Shown here: positions 54,938-64,000 of the stretch, piece after piece
How the letters are laid out: every line of letters starts with the position of its first letter
Numbering within the stretch: position 1 is the first letter of the stretch
Assembly (NCBI RefSeq): GCF_900129685.1
Contig: NZ_FQWM01000008.1
Location: 62,001-126,000, forward strand
DNA: 64,000 nt
DNA from: Cognatishimia maritima
GTDB taxonomy: Bacteria; Pseudomonadota; Alphaproteobacteria; Rhodobacterales; Rhodobacteraceae
Direction of reading: 5' to 3'
Position numbers and translations under genes: made by a program
The notes under the pieces: model-generated
The model's input: only the letters and a program-made list of their open reading frames with translations
Databases searched by the model: none
What the model was told of the DNA's origin: nothing

Positions 54938-57493
54938 TTATCCCAATATCCGCGTCACCATTTCATGGGTGTCGCGGCTCAGGCCTTCGGTCGCCAATAT
55001 GCGCTCTAATTCTGCGCGGATCAGGGATTGCCGTTGGCTGTCATAACGCTTCCAGGTTTGGAAGGCCGTGCACATGCGGGCAGTGGTCTGCGGGTTCACC
55101 GGGTCAAGCTTGATCAGCCAATCGGCCAGCAGCTTGTAGCCCGCCCCAGTTGCGTGATGGAACCCAGCGTGGTTGCCCGCAAAAGCCCCAAGCGTGGCGC
55201 GGAAGCGGTTTGGGTTCTTCATGTCAAAATCGGCGTGTTGGGTGAGCGCTTTTGCAACTTCGGCAGCTTGATCTGGGTCCGCCATGCCCGCCTGCAACCC
55301 AAACCATTTATCGATGACCAGACGGTCAGATTTCCACTGATCATAGAAATCTTGCACGGCCTCGGTGCCAGCGCCTTCGCGCACCAGCGTCGCCAATGCC
55401 GCAATCTGCTGGGTCATATTGTCCGCAGTCGCAAACTGCGCCTTCGCGGGGTCAAGCTGCCCCAATCGACCAAGCAGGGCCATTGCCATATTCGCAAGCG
55501 CCCGTTTGCCAGAACCCTCGGCATCGGGCGTATATGGCCCCTGCGGCTGGTTGTCAGAATATAGTGCGTGCAGGTCATCGGCCAAAATCCCGGCCTTGGC
55601 CTTTGATAGCGCCTTGGTTGCGGCATAAATTTTGTCGGGGTCAGGGGTTTCCCCCAAAGCGGCCAGCGCGCCAGCAAGTTCGGTTTCTGTTGGCTGCGCC
55701 AACATTAGTGCCCGATAGGCCGCATCAAGCGAAGTGTCGGTGACAACGCGTTTCAATCCATCCAAGTAGGCCGGGTCGGGTGCCGCATCTTTCAGGATCA
55801 TGTTGATCAAACTGTCCCGCGCCAGATCGCGGCCTGCTTCCCAGCGGTTGAATTCATCGGTGTCATGCGCCAGCAGGAAGGCCCGGCGCGCATTATCGAT
55901 GTCTTGCTCCAACATGACGGGGGCCGAAAAACCGCGCAGGATGGAAGGGATTGGGCGCGCGCCAAGCCCCGTGAAGGTCAAGCTTTGCTCTGCTTCCATC
56001 ATTTCAAAGATCCGCGTCGGGTGGGTCTCATCTCCGTTGGGGTTAAGCAGACCCAATGCAATCGGGATCACGCGGGGATCTTTGACATCCTGTCCTGGTG
56101 TTGGCGCTGTGGATTGGCTGAAATGCAGGGTGAACGTCCCGCTCTCGGCCTGCCATTCTTCCCGCACAGACACTTTCGGCGTGCCTGATTGGCTGTACCA
56201 GCGCTTGAATTGGGTCAAATCACGCCCGGTGCAGTCTTCGAAAACCTTGATCCAGTCCTCAATCGTGGCGGCATCCCCATCGTGGCGCTCAAAATAGAGG
56301 TCCAGCGCTTGGTAATAGGCTTCGTCCCCGACCAATGTCTTGAGCATGCCAATGACCTCGGCCCCCTTTTCATAGACCGTGGCGGTATAGAAATTATTGA
56401 TCTCTTGGAATTCCTCTGGCCGCACAGGGTGGGACAGGGGGCCTTGGTCTTCGGGGAATTGGCGCGCGCGCAGGGCAATGACGTCATCAATCCGCTTCAC
56501 AGGTTCCGACCGCATGTCCGCTGTGAACTGGGCATCACGGAACACAGTCAGACCCTCTTTCAGGCAAAGCTGAAACCAATCGCGACAAGTGATGCGGTTG
56601 CCCGTCCAGTTGTGGAAATACTCATGGGCGATAATCGCTTCGATCCGTTCGAAATCCGCATCGGTCGAGGTCGCCTGAGAGGCGAGAACACAAGAGGAGT
56701 TGAAGATATTCAGCCCCTTGTTCTCCATCGCGCCCATGTTGAAGTCATCCACAGCCACGATGTTGAAGATATCAAGGTCATATTCCCGGCCATAGACATC
56801 CTCGTCCCACTTCATTGAATCTTTCAAAGCCTGCATGCCAAAGGCGCATTTGCCATCGTCTCCGGGACGCACCCAGATGTTCAATTCAACGTCCTTGCCG
56901 GATTTCGTGGTGAATTGCCCCGGATGGTTGACCAGATCACCAGCCACCAAAGCAAAAAGGTAGGCCGGTTTCTTCCAAGGGTCCGACCATTCTGCAAATC
57001 CATCACCGGAGGCGCCGGGGTTGCCATTTGACAGCAGCACCTTCTCGTCGCCTTCAATGCGCACATCAAAGGTGGCCATCACGTCAGGGCGGTCCGGGTA
57101 ATAGGTGATCTTGCGGAACCCTTCGGCCTCGCATTGGGTGCAATACATGCCGTTTGACATATAAAGCCCCTCAAGCGCCGTGTTGGTGGATGGTGAAATT
57201 TCGACTTCTGCCTCCCACACAAACGGCGCGTCGGGCACATTTGCAATCAGGCCTTCATCAGTCACTTCAGGTGTGATTTCCGCCCCGTCGATCTTGGCAG
57301 AGATCAACGTAAGCTGCTCGCCATGCAGAAAGAACGTTTTATCGGTGGCGTCAGGATTGGGGCGGAAGGCAATGCGCGACAGAACTCGCGTGGTCGTCGG
57401 GTGCAGCTTGAAAGTCAAGTGCACGCTGTCAATCAGGTAGCCAAAGGGGGTGTAGTCTTTCAGGTAAATAGTCTGTGGTGCAGCGTCGCGCAT
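54938..57493 (-). CDS. pepN: Aminopeptidase N
   Basis: Zinc metallopeptidase of family M1 (E. coli PepN type). The 851-residue protein has the exopeptidase motif GAMENKG in VDDFNMGAMENKGLNIFN and the zinc motif HEYFHNWTGNR with the downstream Glu in LCLKEGLTVFRD. N-terminal beta domain (IYLKDYTPFGYLIDSVHLTF) and the long C-terminal helical domain are both complete, and length is normal (about 850-870). The ATG at 57493 has GAGGGAG about seven bases upstream; the frame continues five codons to a TTG. Confidence 0.97.
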   Translation of the reverse strand: MRDAAPQTIYLKDYTPFGYLIDSVHLTFKLHPTTTRVLSRIAFRPNPDATDKTFFLHGEQLTLISAKIDGAEITPEVTDEGLIANVPDAPFVWEAEVEISPSTNTALEGLYMSNGMYCTQCEAEGFRKITYYPDRPDVMATFDVRIEGDEKVLLSNGNPGASGDGFAEWSDPWKKPAYLFALVAGDLVNHPGQFTTKSGKDVELNIWVRPGDDGKCAFGMQALKDSMKWDEDVYGREYDLDIFNIVAVDDFNMGAMENKGLNIFNSSCVLASQATSTDADFERIEAIIAHEYFHNWTGNRITCRDWFQLCLKEGLTVFRDAQFTADMRSEPVKRIDDVIALRARQFPEDQGPLSHPVRPEEFQEINNFYTATVYEKGAEVIGMLKTLVGDEAYYQALDLYFERHDGDAATIEDWIKVFEDCTGRDLTQFKRWYSQSGTPKVSVREEWQAESGTFTLHFSQSTAPTPGQDVKDPRVIPIALGLLNPNGDETHPTRIFEMMEAEQSLTFTGLGARPIPSILRGFSAPVMLEQDIDNARRAFLLAHDTDEFNRWEAGRDLARDSLINMILKDAAPDPAYLDGLKRVVTDTSLDAAYRALMLAQPTETELAGALAALGETPDPDKIYAATKALSKAKAGILADDLHALYSDNQPQGPYTPDAEGSGKRALANMAMALLGRLGQLDPAKAQFATADNMTQQIAALATLVREGAGTEAVQDFYDQWKSDRLVIDKWFGLQAGMADPDQAAEVAKALTQHADFDMKNPNRFRATLGAFAGNHAGFHHATGAGYKLLADWLIKLDPVNPQTTARMCTAFQTWKRYDSQRQSLIRAELERILATEGLSRDTHEMVTRILG

Positions 57494-57627
57494 CTGTGGC
57501 TCCCTCAAAATGTCTTGCCCACAGATGTAATAGGTGAGGCGCGACCTGCAAGCGGATTTCAGGGTCGCTGGTGTGCCCAGCTAAATTCTATGCTAAAGCG
57601 CGTACATAGTATTCGAGGCACAAGCGC

Positions 57628-58398
57628 ATGACCGATGACTATTTGAACATCAACAAAGACATTTGGAACAACGACGCGGCCAATTGGGTGACCTTCGCGC
57701 AGGAGCGCTGGGCTTTAGACGTTCCTGAGTGGGGCAATTGGAGCAAGCCTGAGTCAGAGTTGAGCATGTTGCCCAAAGATATGGCCGGTCTGAAAGCCAT
57801 CGAGTTGGGCTGCGGAACGGGCTACGTGTCCTACTGGATGGTCAATCGCGGCGCGACGGTCACGGCGATTGACCTGTCCAAGGAACAGTTGAGCACTGCG
57901 CGAAGGCTGGACGAAAAGCACAAAGCAAACATTACCTTCATCGAAGGAAACGCCGAAGATACCGGGCTTCCCGATCAGAGTTTTGACTTCGCGATATCTG
58001 AATATGGCGCATCGATCTGGTGTCGGCCCAAGGCATGGTTGACCGAAGCGTATCGGCTCCTGCGTGCAGGAGGCCGCCTGGTGTTCTTGGGCAACCATCC
58101 GCTTTCCCTTATTGCGTCGCCTTTGAATGGCCTACCAGCGGAACGTGTGCTGCATCGACCATACCGAAATATGTGGGGGGCCGATTGGACCAAAGTTGAA
58201 TTTGAACCTACTGGCGTCTGTTTCAACCTGACCATGTCTGGCTGGATGGATCTCTTTCAAGAGATCGGATTTGAGGTCGAAAAATACCACGAAATATATG
58301 CCCCCGACTGGGCGCAAGACACGCGTGGGGCCATTCCAGCGGATTGGGCGAAAGATTACCCAGTCGAGCAGGTTTGGAAGCTTCGAAAACCTGAATAG
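57628..58398 (+). CDS. Class I SAM-dependent methyltransferase
   Basis: A 256-residue methyltransferase. Motif I is AIELGCGTGYVSYWMVNRGATVTAIDLS, then NITFIEGNAEDTGLPDQSFDFAISEYGASIW and the LLRAGGRLVFLGNHPL segment. This matches the Methyltransf_11/25 group; the acceptor is unknown. It is divergent from pepN by 134 bases. The region after it is occupied by gene remnants, so its transcript probably ends soon after the stop. Confidence 0.9.
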   Translation: MTDDYLNINKDIWNNDAANWVTFAQERWALDVPEWGNWSKPESELSMLPKDMAGLKAIELGCGTGYVSYWMVNRGATVTAIDLSKEQLSTARRLDEKHKANITFIEGNAEDTGLPDQSFDFAISEYGASIWCRPKAWLTEAYRLLRAGGRLVFLGNHPLSLIASPLNGLPAERVLHRPYRNMWGADWTKVEFEPTGVCFNLTMSGWMDLFQEIGFEVEKYHEIYAPDWAQDTRGAIPADWAKDYPVEQVWKLRKPE

Positions 58399-58437
58399 CG
58401 ATTGCAGTTCAGCCATGTGGGCTCTCTTGCGCAGATG

Positions 58438-58632
58438 TCAAAACTTGCCGTTGTTTTGGGCCACCTGAGAGGGAAATTCTGCAGCGGTGTCCCAATGTTC
58501 GTCGATCTTGCTGCCCTCAACGCGGAACGGATCAAACGAGCCCCGCGCGTCCGCAGCCATCAACTGCGTATTGTTGATCGTGTTGTGGGTCACGACCCGA
58601 TTCCCTTCGGGGATGACACGGTAAGTCGTGGC
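58438..58632 (-). pseudogene. Remnant of SnoaL-like/NTF2-fold protein, C-terminal part
   Basis: The minus strand encodes about 65 residues without a start: TTYRVIPEGNRVVTHNT, then FDPFRVEGSKIDEHWDTAAEFPS and a stop. This is the characteristic C-terminal half of SnoaL-like (NTF2-fold) proteins (R-V-I-A-E-G-D-x-V-x-x-H ... D-I-F-R-V-x-x-G-K-I-x-E-H-W-D). The N-terminal half is missing; it would lie exactly where the HxlR remnant begins. No promoter or start codon is available. Confidence 0.7.
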
Positions 58633-58633
58633 A

Positions 58634-58777
58634 GGCCCTCCGATTGAAGTTCATTATGAGTTGACCGCACTGGGTAAAGAGCTCATGGAATTGCAGAAAA
58701 CCATGGTGATTTAGGCCAATCGCAACCCCCCCAAGGTCCGAGAGAACCGCGACGCCTATGACCAGCGACAGACGTAA
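58634..58777 (+). pseudogene. Remnant of HxlR-family regulator, C-terminal part
   Basis: Plus-strand frame GPPIEVHYELTALGKELMEL, then QKTMVI, an internal TAG at 58712, then ANRNPPKVRENRDAYDQRQT and a stop. This is the C-terminal winged-helix end of HxlR regulators (P-P-x-V-E-Y-x-L-T-x-L-G-x-x-L), where Trp is usual at the position of the TAG (one-base change from TGG). The DNA-binding N-terminal part is missing. It adjoins the SnoaL-like remnant in divergent orientation. Confidence 0.7.
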
Positions 58778-58886
58778 TTTCTGGTTGAATTGACGCATCT
58801 GCTGGTAATTTTTGAAAACCAATTTGTTGCTCTTGGACCCGTTCTGCCTTAGGCAAAGGGCTGTTTCAGACAGACTGGGGGAACAC

Positions 58887-61046
58887 ATGGCGCGCGTTAC
58901 AATTCACGAAATGCAAGTGGATGCCAAATTTGCGGCTTTTGTGGAGGCCAAGGCGCTTCCGGGTACAGGCGTGTCGTCAGAGACATTTTGGGCCGGTCTG
59001 GCAAGTCTTGCTCATGATTTTGGCCCGGAAAACAGCGCGTTGCTGGAAGAACGCGAAGACCTGCAGCAACAGATCGACGCCTGGCATGTCAAACGCCAGG
59101 GCCAACCCCATGAACCGGCGGCCTACAAGGCCTTCCTGCAGGACATTGGGTATCTGCTTCCAGAAGGCGCCCCATTTGAAATTGACACGCAGAATGTTGA
59201 TCCCGAAATCGCCACTTTGCCCGGTCCGCAGCTTGTGGTGCCGATCACCAACGCCCGCTACGCGCTGAACGCGGCCAATGCCCGCTGGGGGTCGCTCTAT
59301 GACGCGCTTTATGGCACAGATGCGCTGGGCACCGCGCCCGAGGGCAAAGGCTATGACGCCGACCGTGGCGCAGCGGTCATTGCCGCCGCCAAAGCGCATT
59401 TGGATGAGGCTGTGCCGTTTGAAGAGGGCCTCTCTTGGGCGGATGTCACCGGATTTGACTACCGCGACAGCGTTTTTGTTGGTGTGTCCGCCAACAAGAC
59501 AGCGCCGTTGAAGGATCAGTCGCAGTTCGTCGGCATCAAAGAAGACCTGTCAGAGCTGCTCTTTGCAAAACACGGGTTGCACCTGCGGGTGCTGATCAAC
59601 CCGAAACACCCAATTGGCAAAACCGACCCGGCGGGGATCGCCGATGTCATCATCGAAAGCGCCGTGTCCGCGATCATGGACTGCGAGGATTCCGTCGCCT
59701 GTGTGGACGCCGAAGACAAGATCCTTGCCTATTCCAATTGGCTCGGGCTGATGAAAGGCGACCTCAGCGCCAGCTTCTTAAAGGGTGGCAAAGAGGTCAC
59801 CCGCCGCCTGAATGATGATCTGAAATTCAACGCGCCTGATGGCTCGGCAGTCCAACTGAAAGGCCGCGCGCTGCTGTGGATCAGAAACGTCGGCCATTTG
59901 ATGACCAACCCGACCGTGCTGGATCGCGATGGAAACGAGATATTTGAGGGTCTGCTGGACGCGCTGACCACGGTTTTGATCGCCAAACATGACCTCGCCC
60001 GCGACAGCGGCAACTCGGTCCATGGCTCGGTCTATGTGGTGAAGCCCAAAATGCATGGCCCAAAGGAAGTGGCCTTTGCAGATCGCGTTTTCGCCAAGGT
60101 CGAAGATATTCTCGACCTGCCGCGCCATACCGTGAAAATCGGCATCATGGACGAAGAGCGCCGCACTTCGGTGAACTTGATGGAGTGCATCCGCGCCGCC
60201 AAATCGCGCGTGGCCTTTATCAACACGGGCTTTTTGGACCGCACGGGCGACGAAATCCATACCTCGATGGAAGCCAGGGCTTTCCTGCGCAAAGATGAGA
60301 TCAAAGAACAAGAGTGGATCAAGGCCTACGAAGACTTGAATGTCGATATCGGCCTAGAATGCGGCCTGAAAGGCAGGGCACAGATCGGCAAGGGCATGTG
60401 GGCAGCACCCGACCGGATGGCAGACATGCTGGAGCAAAAGATCAGCCACCCCCAAGCCGGGGCAACCTGCGCTTGGGTGCCTAGCCCGACGGCAGCGACC
60501 CTGCACGCGCTGCATTATCACAAGGTAGATGTGTTGGGCGTTCAGGACGAGCTGAAAGCCAAGGGACGCCGGGCTTCGGTCGATGGCATTCTGACAATTC
60601 CGCTCGCCTCCGGTGCAAACTGGTCCGCCGAAGATATCCAGCGCGAGGTCGAGAACAACGCGCAGGGCATCCTTGGCTATGTGGTGCGCTGGATCGACAT
60701 GGGTATTGGCTGCTCAAAAGTGCCGGATATCAATGACGTCGGCCTGATGGAGGACCGCGCCACCTGCCGGATCAGCGCTCAGCACATCGCCAACTGGCTG
60801 CATCACGATGTGATCAGCAGTGCCGACGTCATGGCCGCCATGCGCAAAATGGCCGCCGTGGTGGATCGCCAAAACGCTGATGACCCAGCCTACCGTCCTA
60901 TGGGACCGGAATTTGAAGGCATCGCCTTTCAAGCCGCCTGTGATCTGGTCTTCAAAGGGCGCGAACAGCCGTCTGGCTATACCGAACCCGTCCTGCACGC
61001 GCGCCGGATAGAGAAAAAACAACGACTTGCAAAGCAAACAGGCTAA
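58887..61046 (+). CDS. glcB: Malate synthase G
   Basis: Condenses acetyl-CoA with glyoxylate to malate in the glyoxylate cycle. The 719-residue protein matches the monomeric G form in length (about 720). Visible family segments: [56 protein letters not shown] with the catalytic Asp/Glu region, [42 protein letters not shown] and [17 protein letters not shown]. The ATG at 58887 is preferred over the frame opening at 58812. No isocitrate lyase gene is in view. It overlaps the AraC-type regulator end by four bases (convergent). Confidence 0.96.
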   Translation: MARVTIHEMQVDAKFAAFVEAKALPGTGVSSETFWAGLASLAHDFGPENSALLEEREDLQQQIDAWHVKRQGQPHEPAAYKAFLQDIGYLLPEGAPFEIDTQNVDPEIATLPGPQLVVPITNARYALNAANARWGSLYDALYGTDALGTAPEGKGYDADRGAAVIAAAKAHLDEAVPFEEGLSWADVTGFDYRDSVFVGVSANKTAPLKDQSQFVGIKEDLSELLFAKHGLHLRVLINPKHPIGKTDPAGIADVIIESAVSAIMDCEDSVACVDAEDKILAYSNWLGLMKGDLSASFLKGGKEVTRRLNDDLKFNAPDGSAVQLKGRALLWIRNVGHLMTNPTVLDRDGNEIFEGLLDALTTVLIAKHDLARDSGNSVHGSVYVVKPKMHGPKEVAFADRVFAKVEDILDLPRHTVKIGIMDEERRTSVNLMECIRAAKSRVAFINTGFLDRTGDEIHTSMEARAFLRKDEIKEQEWIKAYEDLNVDIGLECGLKGRAQIGKGMWAAPDRMADMLEQKISHPQAGATCAWVPSPTAATLHALHYHKVDVLGVQDELKAKGRRASVDGILTIPLASGANWSAEDIQREVENNAQGILGYVVRWIDMGIGCSKVPDINDVGLMEDRATCRISAQHIANWLHHDVISSADVMAAMRKMAAVVDRQNADDPAYRPMGPEFEGIAFQAACDLVFKGREQPSGYTEPVLHARRIEKKQRLAKQTG

Positions 61047-61915
61047 GACGCGCGCGCAAGGTGGTTTCTGGGTGAACACCCGAATTTGCGGCTATAGTCC
61101 CGGCTGAAATGCGTTGGGCTTTCATATCCCACCTCAAAGCCTGCGACCGAAACCGAGGGCACGCCGCGCTCAAGCAGGGCGCGCGCTTCGATCATCCGCA
61201 GGTCTTTTTGATACTGCAGCGGCGTCGTCCCAGTGACGGACTTAAAGTGTTCGTGAAACGAAGACTGGCTCATCCCTGCAACCTGCGCCAACTCGCCCAC
61301 CACCAGAGGTCTACGGAAATCCGTTCTTATCCGCTGTATGGATTTTGAAATGCGGCTTGCGTGGCTGTCCACTGCCAGCAGATTTCGCAACATGCCCCCG
61401 ATGGGGGACATCAGCAGGCGAAAATGGATTTCTTTTAGGATCATCGGACCCAGAACCTGTGCGTCTAACAGTGTATCCATCAGCCCAATGTAGCGTGCCA
61501 TCGGGTCAAGCCACGCAGGATCGGCCTCACTGACCGATAGTGATTTGGCCAATTGCGTGTCAGTCAGGGCATCGCCGACCTGCTCATACAGGCTGCGCAG
61601 AATGCCCAAATCGATTGAGAGTATCAAAGCAAGGTAGGGGTTTTCAGGACTGGCTTCGGTGATCTTTGAGGTCACGGGCAAATCGTGACTGACCAATAGC
61701 GCGGTGCCTTCTGACAGTCCGATGACCTGATCGCCGACTCTCATTTCTTTCTTTCCCTGTAAGATTAGGCAGATCACGGGGTTATAGACAACGGCCTCAA
61801 AGGTAGAGGTTTCATTCCTCTGAAAAATATGCGCCGCAGGAAGAATTGCACGCATTTCCTGAGCATCTCGCGTTGAAAACACTTTGCATAGGGTTTGAAA
61901 GCTTGAAAATGACAT
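61043..61915 (-). CDS. AraC-family transcriptional regulator
   Basis: A 290-residue regulator. The N-terminal 180 residues form an AraC_N-type cupin domain ([46 protein letters not shown]). The C-terminus has two helix-turn-helix motifs ([44 protein letters not shown] and [29 protein letters not shown]). The ATG at 61915 follows AAGGAG with a seven-base spacer. It is divergent from the aldo/keto reductase gene 158 bases away, which it probably controls; this pairing is common. Confidence 0.92.
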   Translation of the reverse strand: MSFSSFQTLCKVFSTRDAQEMRAILPAAHIFQRNETSTFEAVVYNPVICLILQGKKEMRVGDQVIGLSEGTALLVSHDLPVTSKITEASPENPYLALILSIDLGILRSLYEQVGDALTDTQLAKSLSVSEADPAWLDPMARYIGLMDTLLDAQVLGPMILKEIHFRLLMSPIGGMLRNLLAVDSHASRISKSIQRIRTDFRRPLVVGELAQVAGMSQSSFHEHFKSVTGTTPLQYQKDLRMIEARALLERGVPSVSVAGFEVGYESPTHFSRDYSRKFGCSPRNHLARAS

Positions 61916-62073
61916 CTTGGTCTCCTTGCGAACAGCATAGCCTATCTGACACATTGAATCACGCAAATTGCCGGTGCTTCGGAGGAATTGATAAGTCTAT
62001 CGGAGGATCGGGCAGGACGCGCAGTTGTTCTGCGCCTAGGTATTCTTCAAGCAACACTTGAACGGAGACACCG

Positions 62074-62982
62074 ATGACCGATGCACAGAAATCATTTGCC
62101 TTAAACGCGACAACCGCCGTTCCTGCCGTGGGGTTTGGGACCTACCTCATTTCTAACGACGACGCGGAATCGGCTGTCCGCGCTGCGATTGAGGCGGGGT
62201 ATCGCCACATCGACACGGCGTCAGGTTATGGCAACGAAGAAACGGTTGGGGCTGGGATCAGGGCAGGGCAAAACAACTCCGGGATTTCGCGGTCAGAGAT
62301 GTTCGTAACGGCAAAACTTTGGCCCGGTAACCCAGCGTGGGGTGACCCCCCAAAGACAGGTGCGCAAACGATTGAAGAATGCGAGGCCAGCCTTTCCAGA
62401 CTGGGACTGGATTACGTGGATCTGTATCTGATCCACGCCCCGTTCGGAGGCGAAAAGCGGATCGAGCAATGGCAGGCTTTGCTGGAACTGCAAGCAAGCG
62501 GCAAAGCCAAGTCTGTTGGGGTGAGCAACTTTAATGAAAGTCACTTAGAAGAAATCGTTGCTGCTGGCCTTCCAATGCCCGACGCCAACCAAATCGAACT
62601 GCACCCTTGGTCACAAAAACCGGCACTGCTGGCCTATATGGCGCAACATAACATCACTCCGATTGCCTATAGCAGTCTGGTTCCGCTTTCGACCTGGCGT
62701 GTTGAGGAAAGCCAAGACAGTTCAAAAACAGAGGCGATGAAGGCCGACGGCGTCGTCTTCCACGAAATGGCCGCAAAATACGGCGTGTCCGAAGCGCAGC
62801 TTTTGCTGCGGTGGGGCGTACAAAACGGATATGCAGTTCTTCCCAAAAGCCTGAACCCAGAGCGTATGCGCCAAAACATTGATCTCTTTTTCTTCGCGAT
62901 TGACGACGCCGATATGGCCGCAATGGCAAAGATGGATCGCGGAGACGGTGTGGCTTGGGCAACGGGTGACCCCAGCAAATAG
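62074..62982 (+). CDS. Aldo/keto reductase
   Basis: NADPH-dependent TIM-barrel oxidoreductase. The 302-residue protein shows the family core: VPAVGFGTYLISNDDAESAVRAAIEAGYRHIDTASGYGNEETVGAGIR with the catalytic Asp and Tyr, then VTAKLWPGNP with the Lys, YVDLYLIHAP with the His, and GVSNFNESHLEEIVA. The C-terminal cofactor region (VLPKSLNPERMRQNIDLF) matches the 2,5-diketogluconate reductase-like branch. Substrate not known. It is divergent from the AraC-type regulator gene and likely its target. Confidence 0.93.
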   Translation: MTDAQKSFALNATTAVPAVGFGTYLISNDDAESAVRAAIEAGYRHIDTASGYGNEETVGAGIRAGQNNSGISRSEMFVTAKLWPGNPAWGDPPKTGAQTIEECEASLSRLGLDYVDLYLIHAPFGGEKRIEQWQALLELQASGKAKSVGVSNFNESHLEEIVAAGLPMPDANQIELHPWSQKPALLAYMAQHNITPIAYSSLVPLSTWRVEESQDSSKTEAMKADGVVFHEMAAKYGVSEAQLLLRWGVQNGYAVLPKSLNPERMRQNIDLFFFAIDDADMAAMAKMDRGDGVAWATGDPSK

Positions 62983-63138
62983 GGATTGCTTGTCGCCCCG
63001 GCGAAGCGCGCGGTCACTGTGCAAAACACACACATCGCGCTTTTGTCCGTGCGTTCATGCACAGGCGGACTGTCGCGATGTATCTTGCGTGCGCCGAAAC
63101 TCCGCATAGTCTGTAGAGCAGAGAAGGGGTTCGCGCGC

Positions 63139-63921
63139 ATGAGTCGACCAGTCGTTGGGATTATTGGCAATCAGTACCTGATCAATGATCAGTATCCGGC
63201 CCACGCCGGCGGTCGGATGAATTCCGAAGCCATTTCCGACGTGTCAGGCTGCATGCCGATGCTGATCCCGGCGGACCCAAGGTTTGTATCTGTCCCCGAA
63301 TTGCTGGAGCTTTGCGACGGGTTCCTGCTGACCGGCGGGCGTCCGAATGTGCACCCAAGCGAATATGGCGAGGACGTCACCGAGGCGCATGGCGAGTTTG
63401 ATCAGGCGCGGGATGCAATTGTTCTGCCGCTGGTGCGCGCCTGTGTTGATCGCGGTCAGCCGTTTTTGGCGATTTGTCGCGGGTTTCAAGAGGTCAACGT
63501 GGCCATGGGCGGCTCGCTATACCCTGAAATTCGGGACTTGCCGGGGCGCATGAACCACCGCATGCCGCCCGATGGCACGCTTGAGGAAAAGTTTGAACTC
63601 CGCCATGAGGTCACCTTTACCAAGGGTGGTGTTTTTCACGGGCTGATGGGCGCGGAGAAAGTGATGACCAATACGCTGCACGGGCAGGGCATCAAGCGGG
63701 CAGGGCACACAATCGAAATTGACGGCCACGCGCCCGATGGCACGCCAGAAGCGACGTATGTCAAAGGGGCCTCTGGCTTTACCTTAGCCGTGCAGTGGCA
63801 CCCAGAGTGGAATGCCGCGCATGACCCGGTCAGTCGACCTTTGTTTTCGGCCTTTGGGGATGCGGTTCGAGACTGGGCAGGGGCTGCCCAGCCTTTTGAT
63901 GTGACGCGACTTTCTGCCTGA
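63139..63921 (+). CDS. Class I glutamine amidotransferase-like hydrolase (peptidase C26, PuuD-like)
   Basis: A 260-residue protein resembling gamma-glutamyl-gamma-aminobutyrate hydrolase, which frees GABA from putrescine breakdown intermediates. It has PVVGIIGNQYLINDQYPAHAGG at the start, LCDGFLLTGGRPNVHPSEYGE, the nucleophile Cys in PFLAICRGFQEVNVAMGGSLY, and the catalytic His in AVQWHPEW. Length fits (about 255). The ATG at 63139 is chosen from homology; the frame is open 51 codons further. Other pathway genes are not in the window, so the exact substrate remains open. Confidence 0.9.
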   Translation: MSRPVVGIIGNQYLINDQYPAHAGGRMNSEAISDVSGCMPMLIPADPRFVSVPELLELCDGFLLTGGRPNVHPSEYGEDVTEAHGEFDQARDAIVLPLVRACVDRGQPFLAICRGFQEVNVAMGGSLYPEIRDLPGRMNHRMPPDGTLEEKFELRHEVTFTKGGVFHGLMGAEKVMTNTLHGQGIKRAGHTIEIDGHAPDGTPEATYVKGASGFTLAVQWHPEWNAAHDPVSRPLFSAFGDAVRDWAGAAQPFDVTRLSA

Positions 63922-63922
63922 T

Positions 63923-64000
63923 TTAGGCCGCCTTGGTCTGCATGCCGCGCACCATTTTTAGGACCGTGCGGCGTGGCAAGAGGGGCGTGACCCAGTTAAG
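63923..64000 (-). CDS. C-terminal end of an unidentified protein
   Basis: The last 78 bases encode, on the minus strand, 25 residues ending LPRRTVLKMVRGMQTKAA followed by TAA; the rest lies beyond the window. The stop lies two bases from the stop of the convergent C26 hydrolase gene. The fragment is basic and helical and resembles the C-termini of some short-chain dehydrogenases, but this is too short to name. Confidence 0.6.
   Translation of the reverse strand, partial: LNWVTPLLPRRTVLKMVRGMQTKAA

Noticed and set aside
1-64000. CRISPR arrays, tRNA/rRNA genes, prophage or intact insertion sequences
   Set aside because: No regularly spaced direct repeats, tRNA-like cloverleaf ends, rRNA sequence, transposase or integrase frames were seen.

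Overview
The window looks like a chromosomal segment of a marine alphaproteobacterium of the Rhodobacterales (Roseobacter clade). I infer this from gene content and order: a long division and cell-wall (dcw) cluster ending ftsZ-lpxC-bamD-recN, aerobic-type cobS/cobT, a DUF2484 gene between murC and murB, meso-diaminopimelate-type MurE, and moderately GC-rich DNA. No database search was possible, so family names rest on motifs read from the sequence.

Layout. Positions 1-3472 hold minus-strand genes: a truncated acyltransferase, lysC, a DUF1178 gene and a NUDIX hydrolase. A 766-base intergenic region carries arrays of 10-bp-spaced MraZ-box-like pentamers. Then comes the dcw cluster: mraZ, rsmH, ftsL, ftsI, murE, murF, mraY (4239-12019), a convergent glutaminase gene glsA, and murD (to 14475). 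Here the cluster is split by about 9.4 kb of visibly more AT-rich DNA (14476-23934). This holds a sugar-utilisation locus: ROK repressor and esterase genes on the minus strand, divergent from a substrate-binding protein, permease, ATPase, FGGY pentulose kinase, L-fucose-isomerase-like enzyme and transaldolase. After a minus-strand flavoprotein gene the dcw cluster resumes: ftsW, murG, murC, two small membrane proteins, murB, ddl, ftsQ, ftsA, ftsZ, then lpxC, bamD and recN.

From 39744 the content is mixed housekeeping: a ClC chloride transporter, MFS transporter, DUF427 protein, aminopeptidase P, methyltransferase, cobT and cobS (with a DUF4240 gene wedged between them), exported MsrB, a fasciclin protein, a DnaJ-domain protein, BolA, GatB, a conserved unknown protein, PepN, another methyltransferase, remnants of a divergent HxlR/SnoaL pair, malate synthase G, an AraC regulator, an aldo/keto reductase and a C26 glutamine-amidotransferase-like hydrolase. 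A further minus-strand gene enters at the right edge.

The most interesting system is the sugar locus inside the dcw cluster. The kinase looks like the FGGY/YDR109C D-ribulokinase type and the isomerase like FucI, which in known bacteria also converts D-arabinose to D-ribulose. Together with a Glu-type transaldolase, this predicts ABC uptake of D-arabinose (or a related sugar), isomerisation to D-ribulose, phosphorylation to ribulose 5-phosphate and entry into the pentose phosphate pathway. A 33-bp palindrome whose two ends are the -35 elements of divergent promoters would let one repressor control both arms. No CRISPR array, tRNA, rRNA or intact insertion sequence was found.
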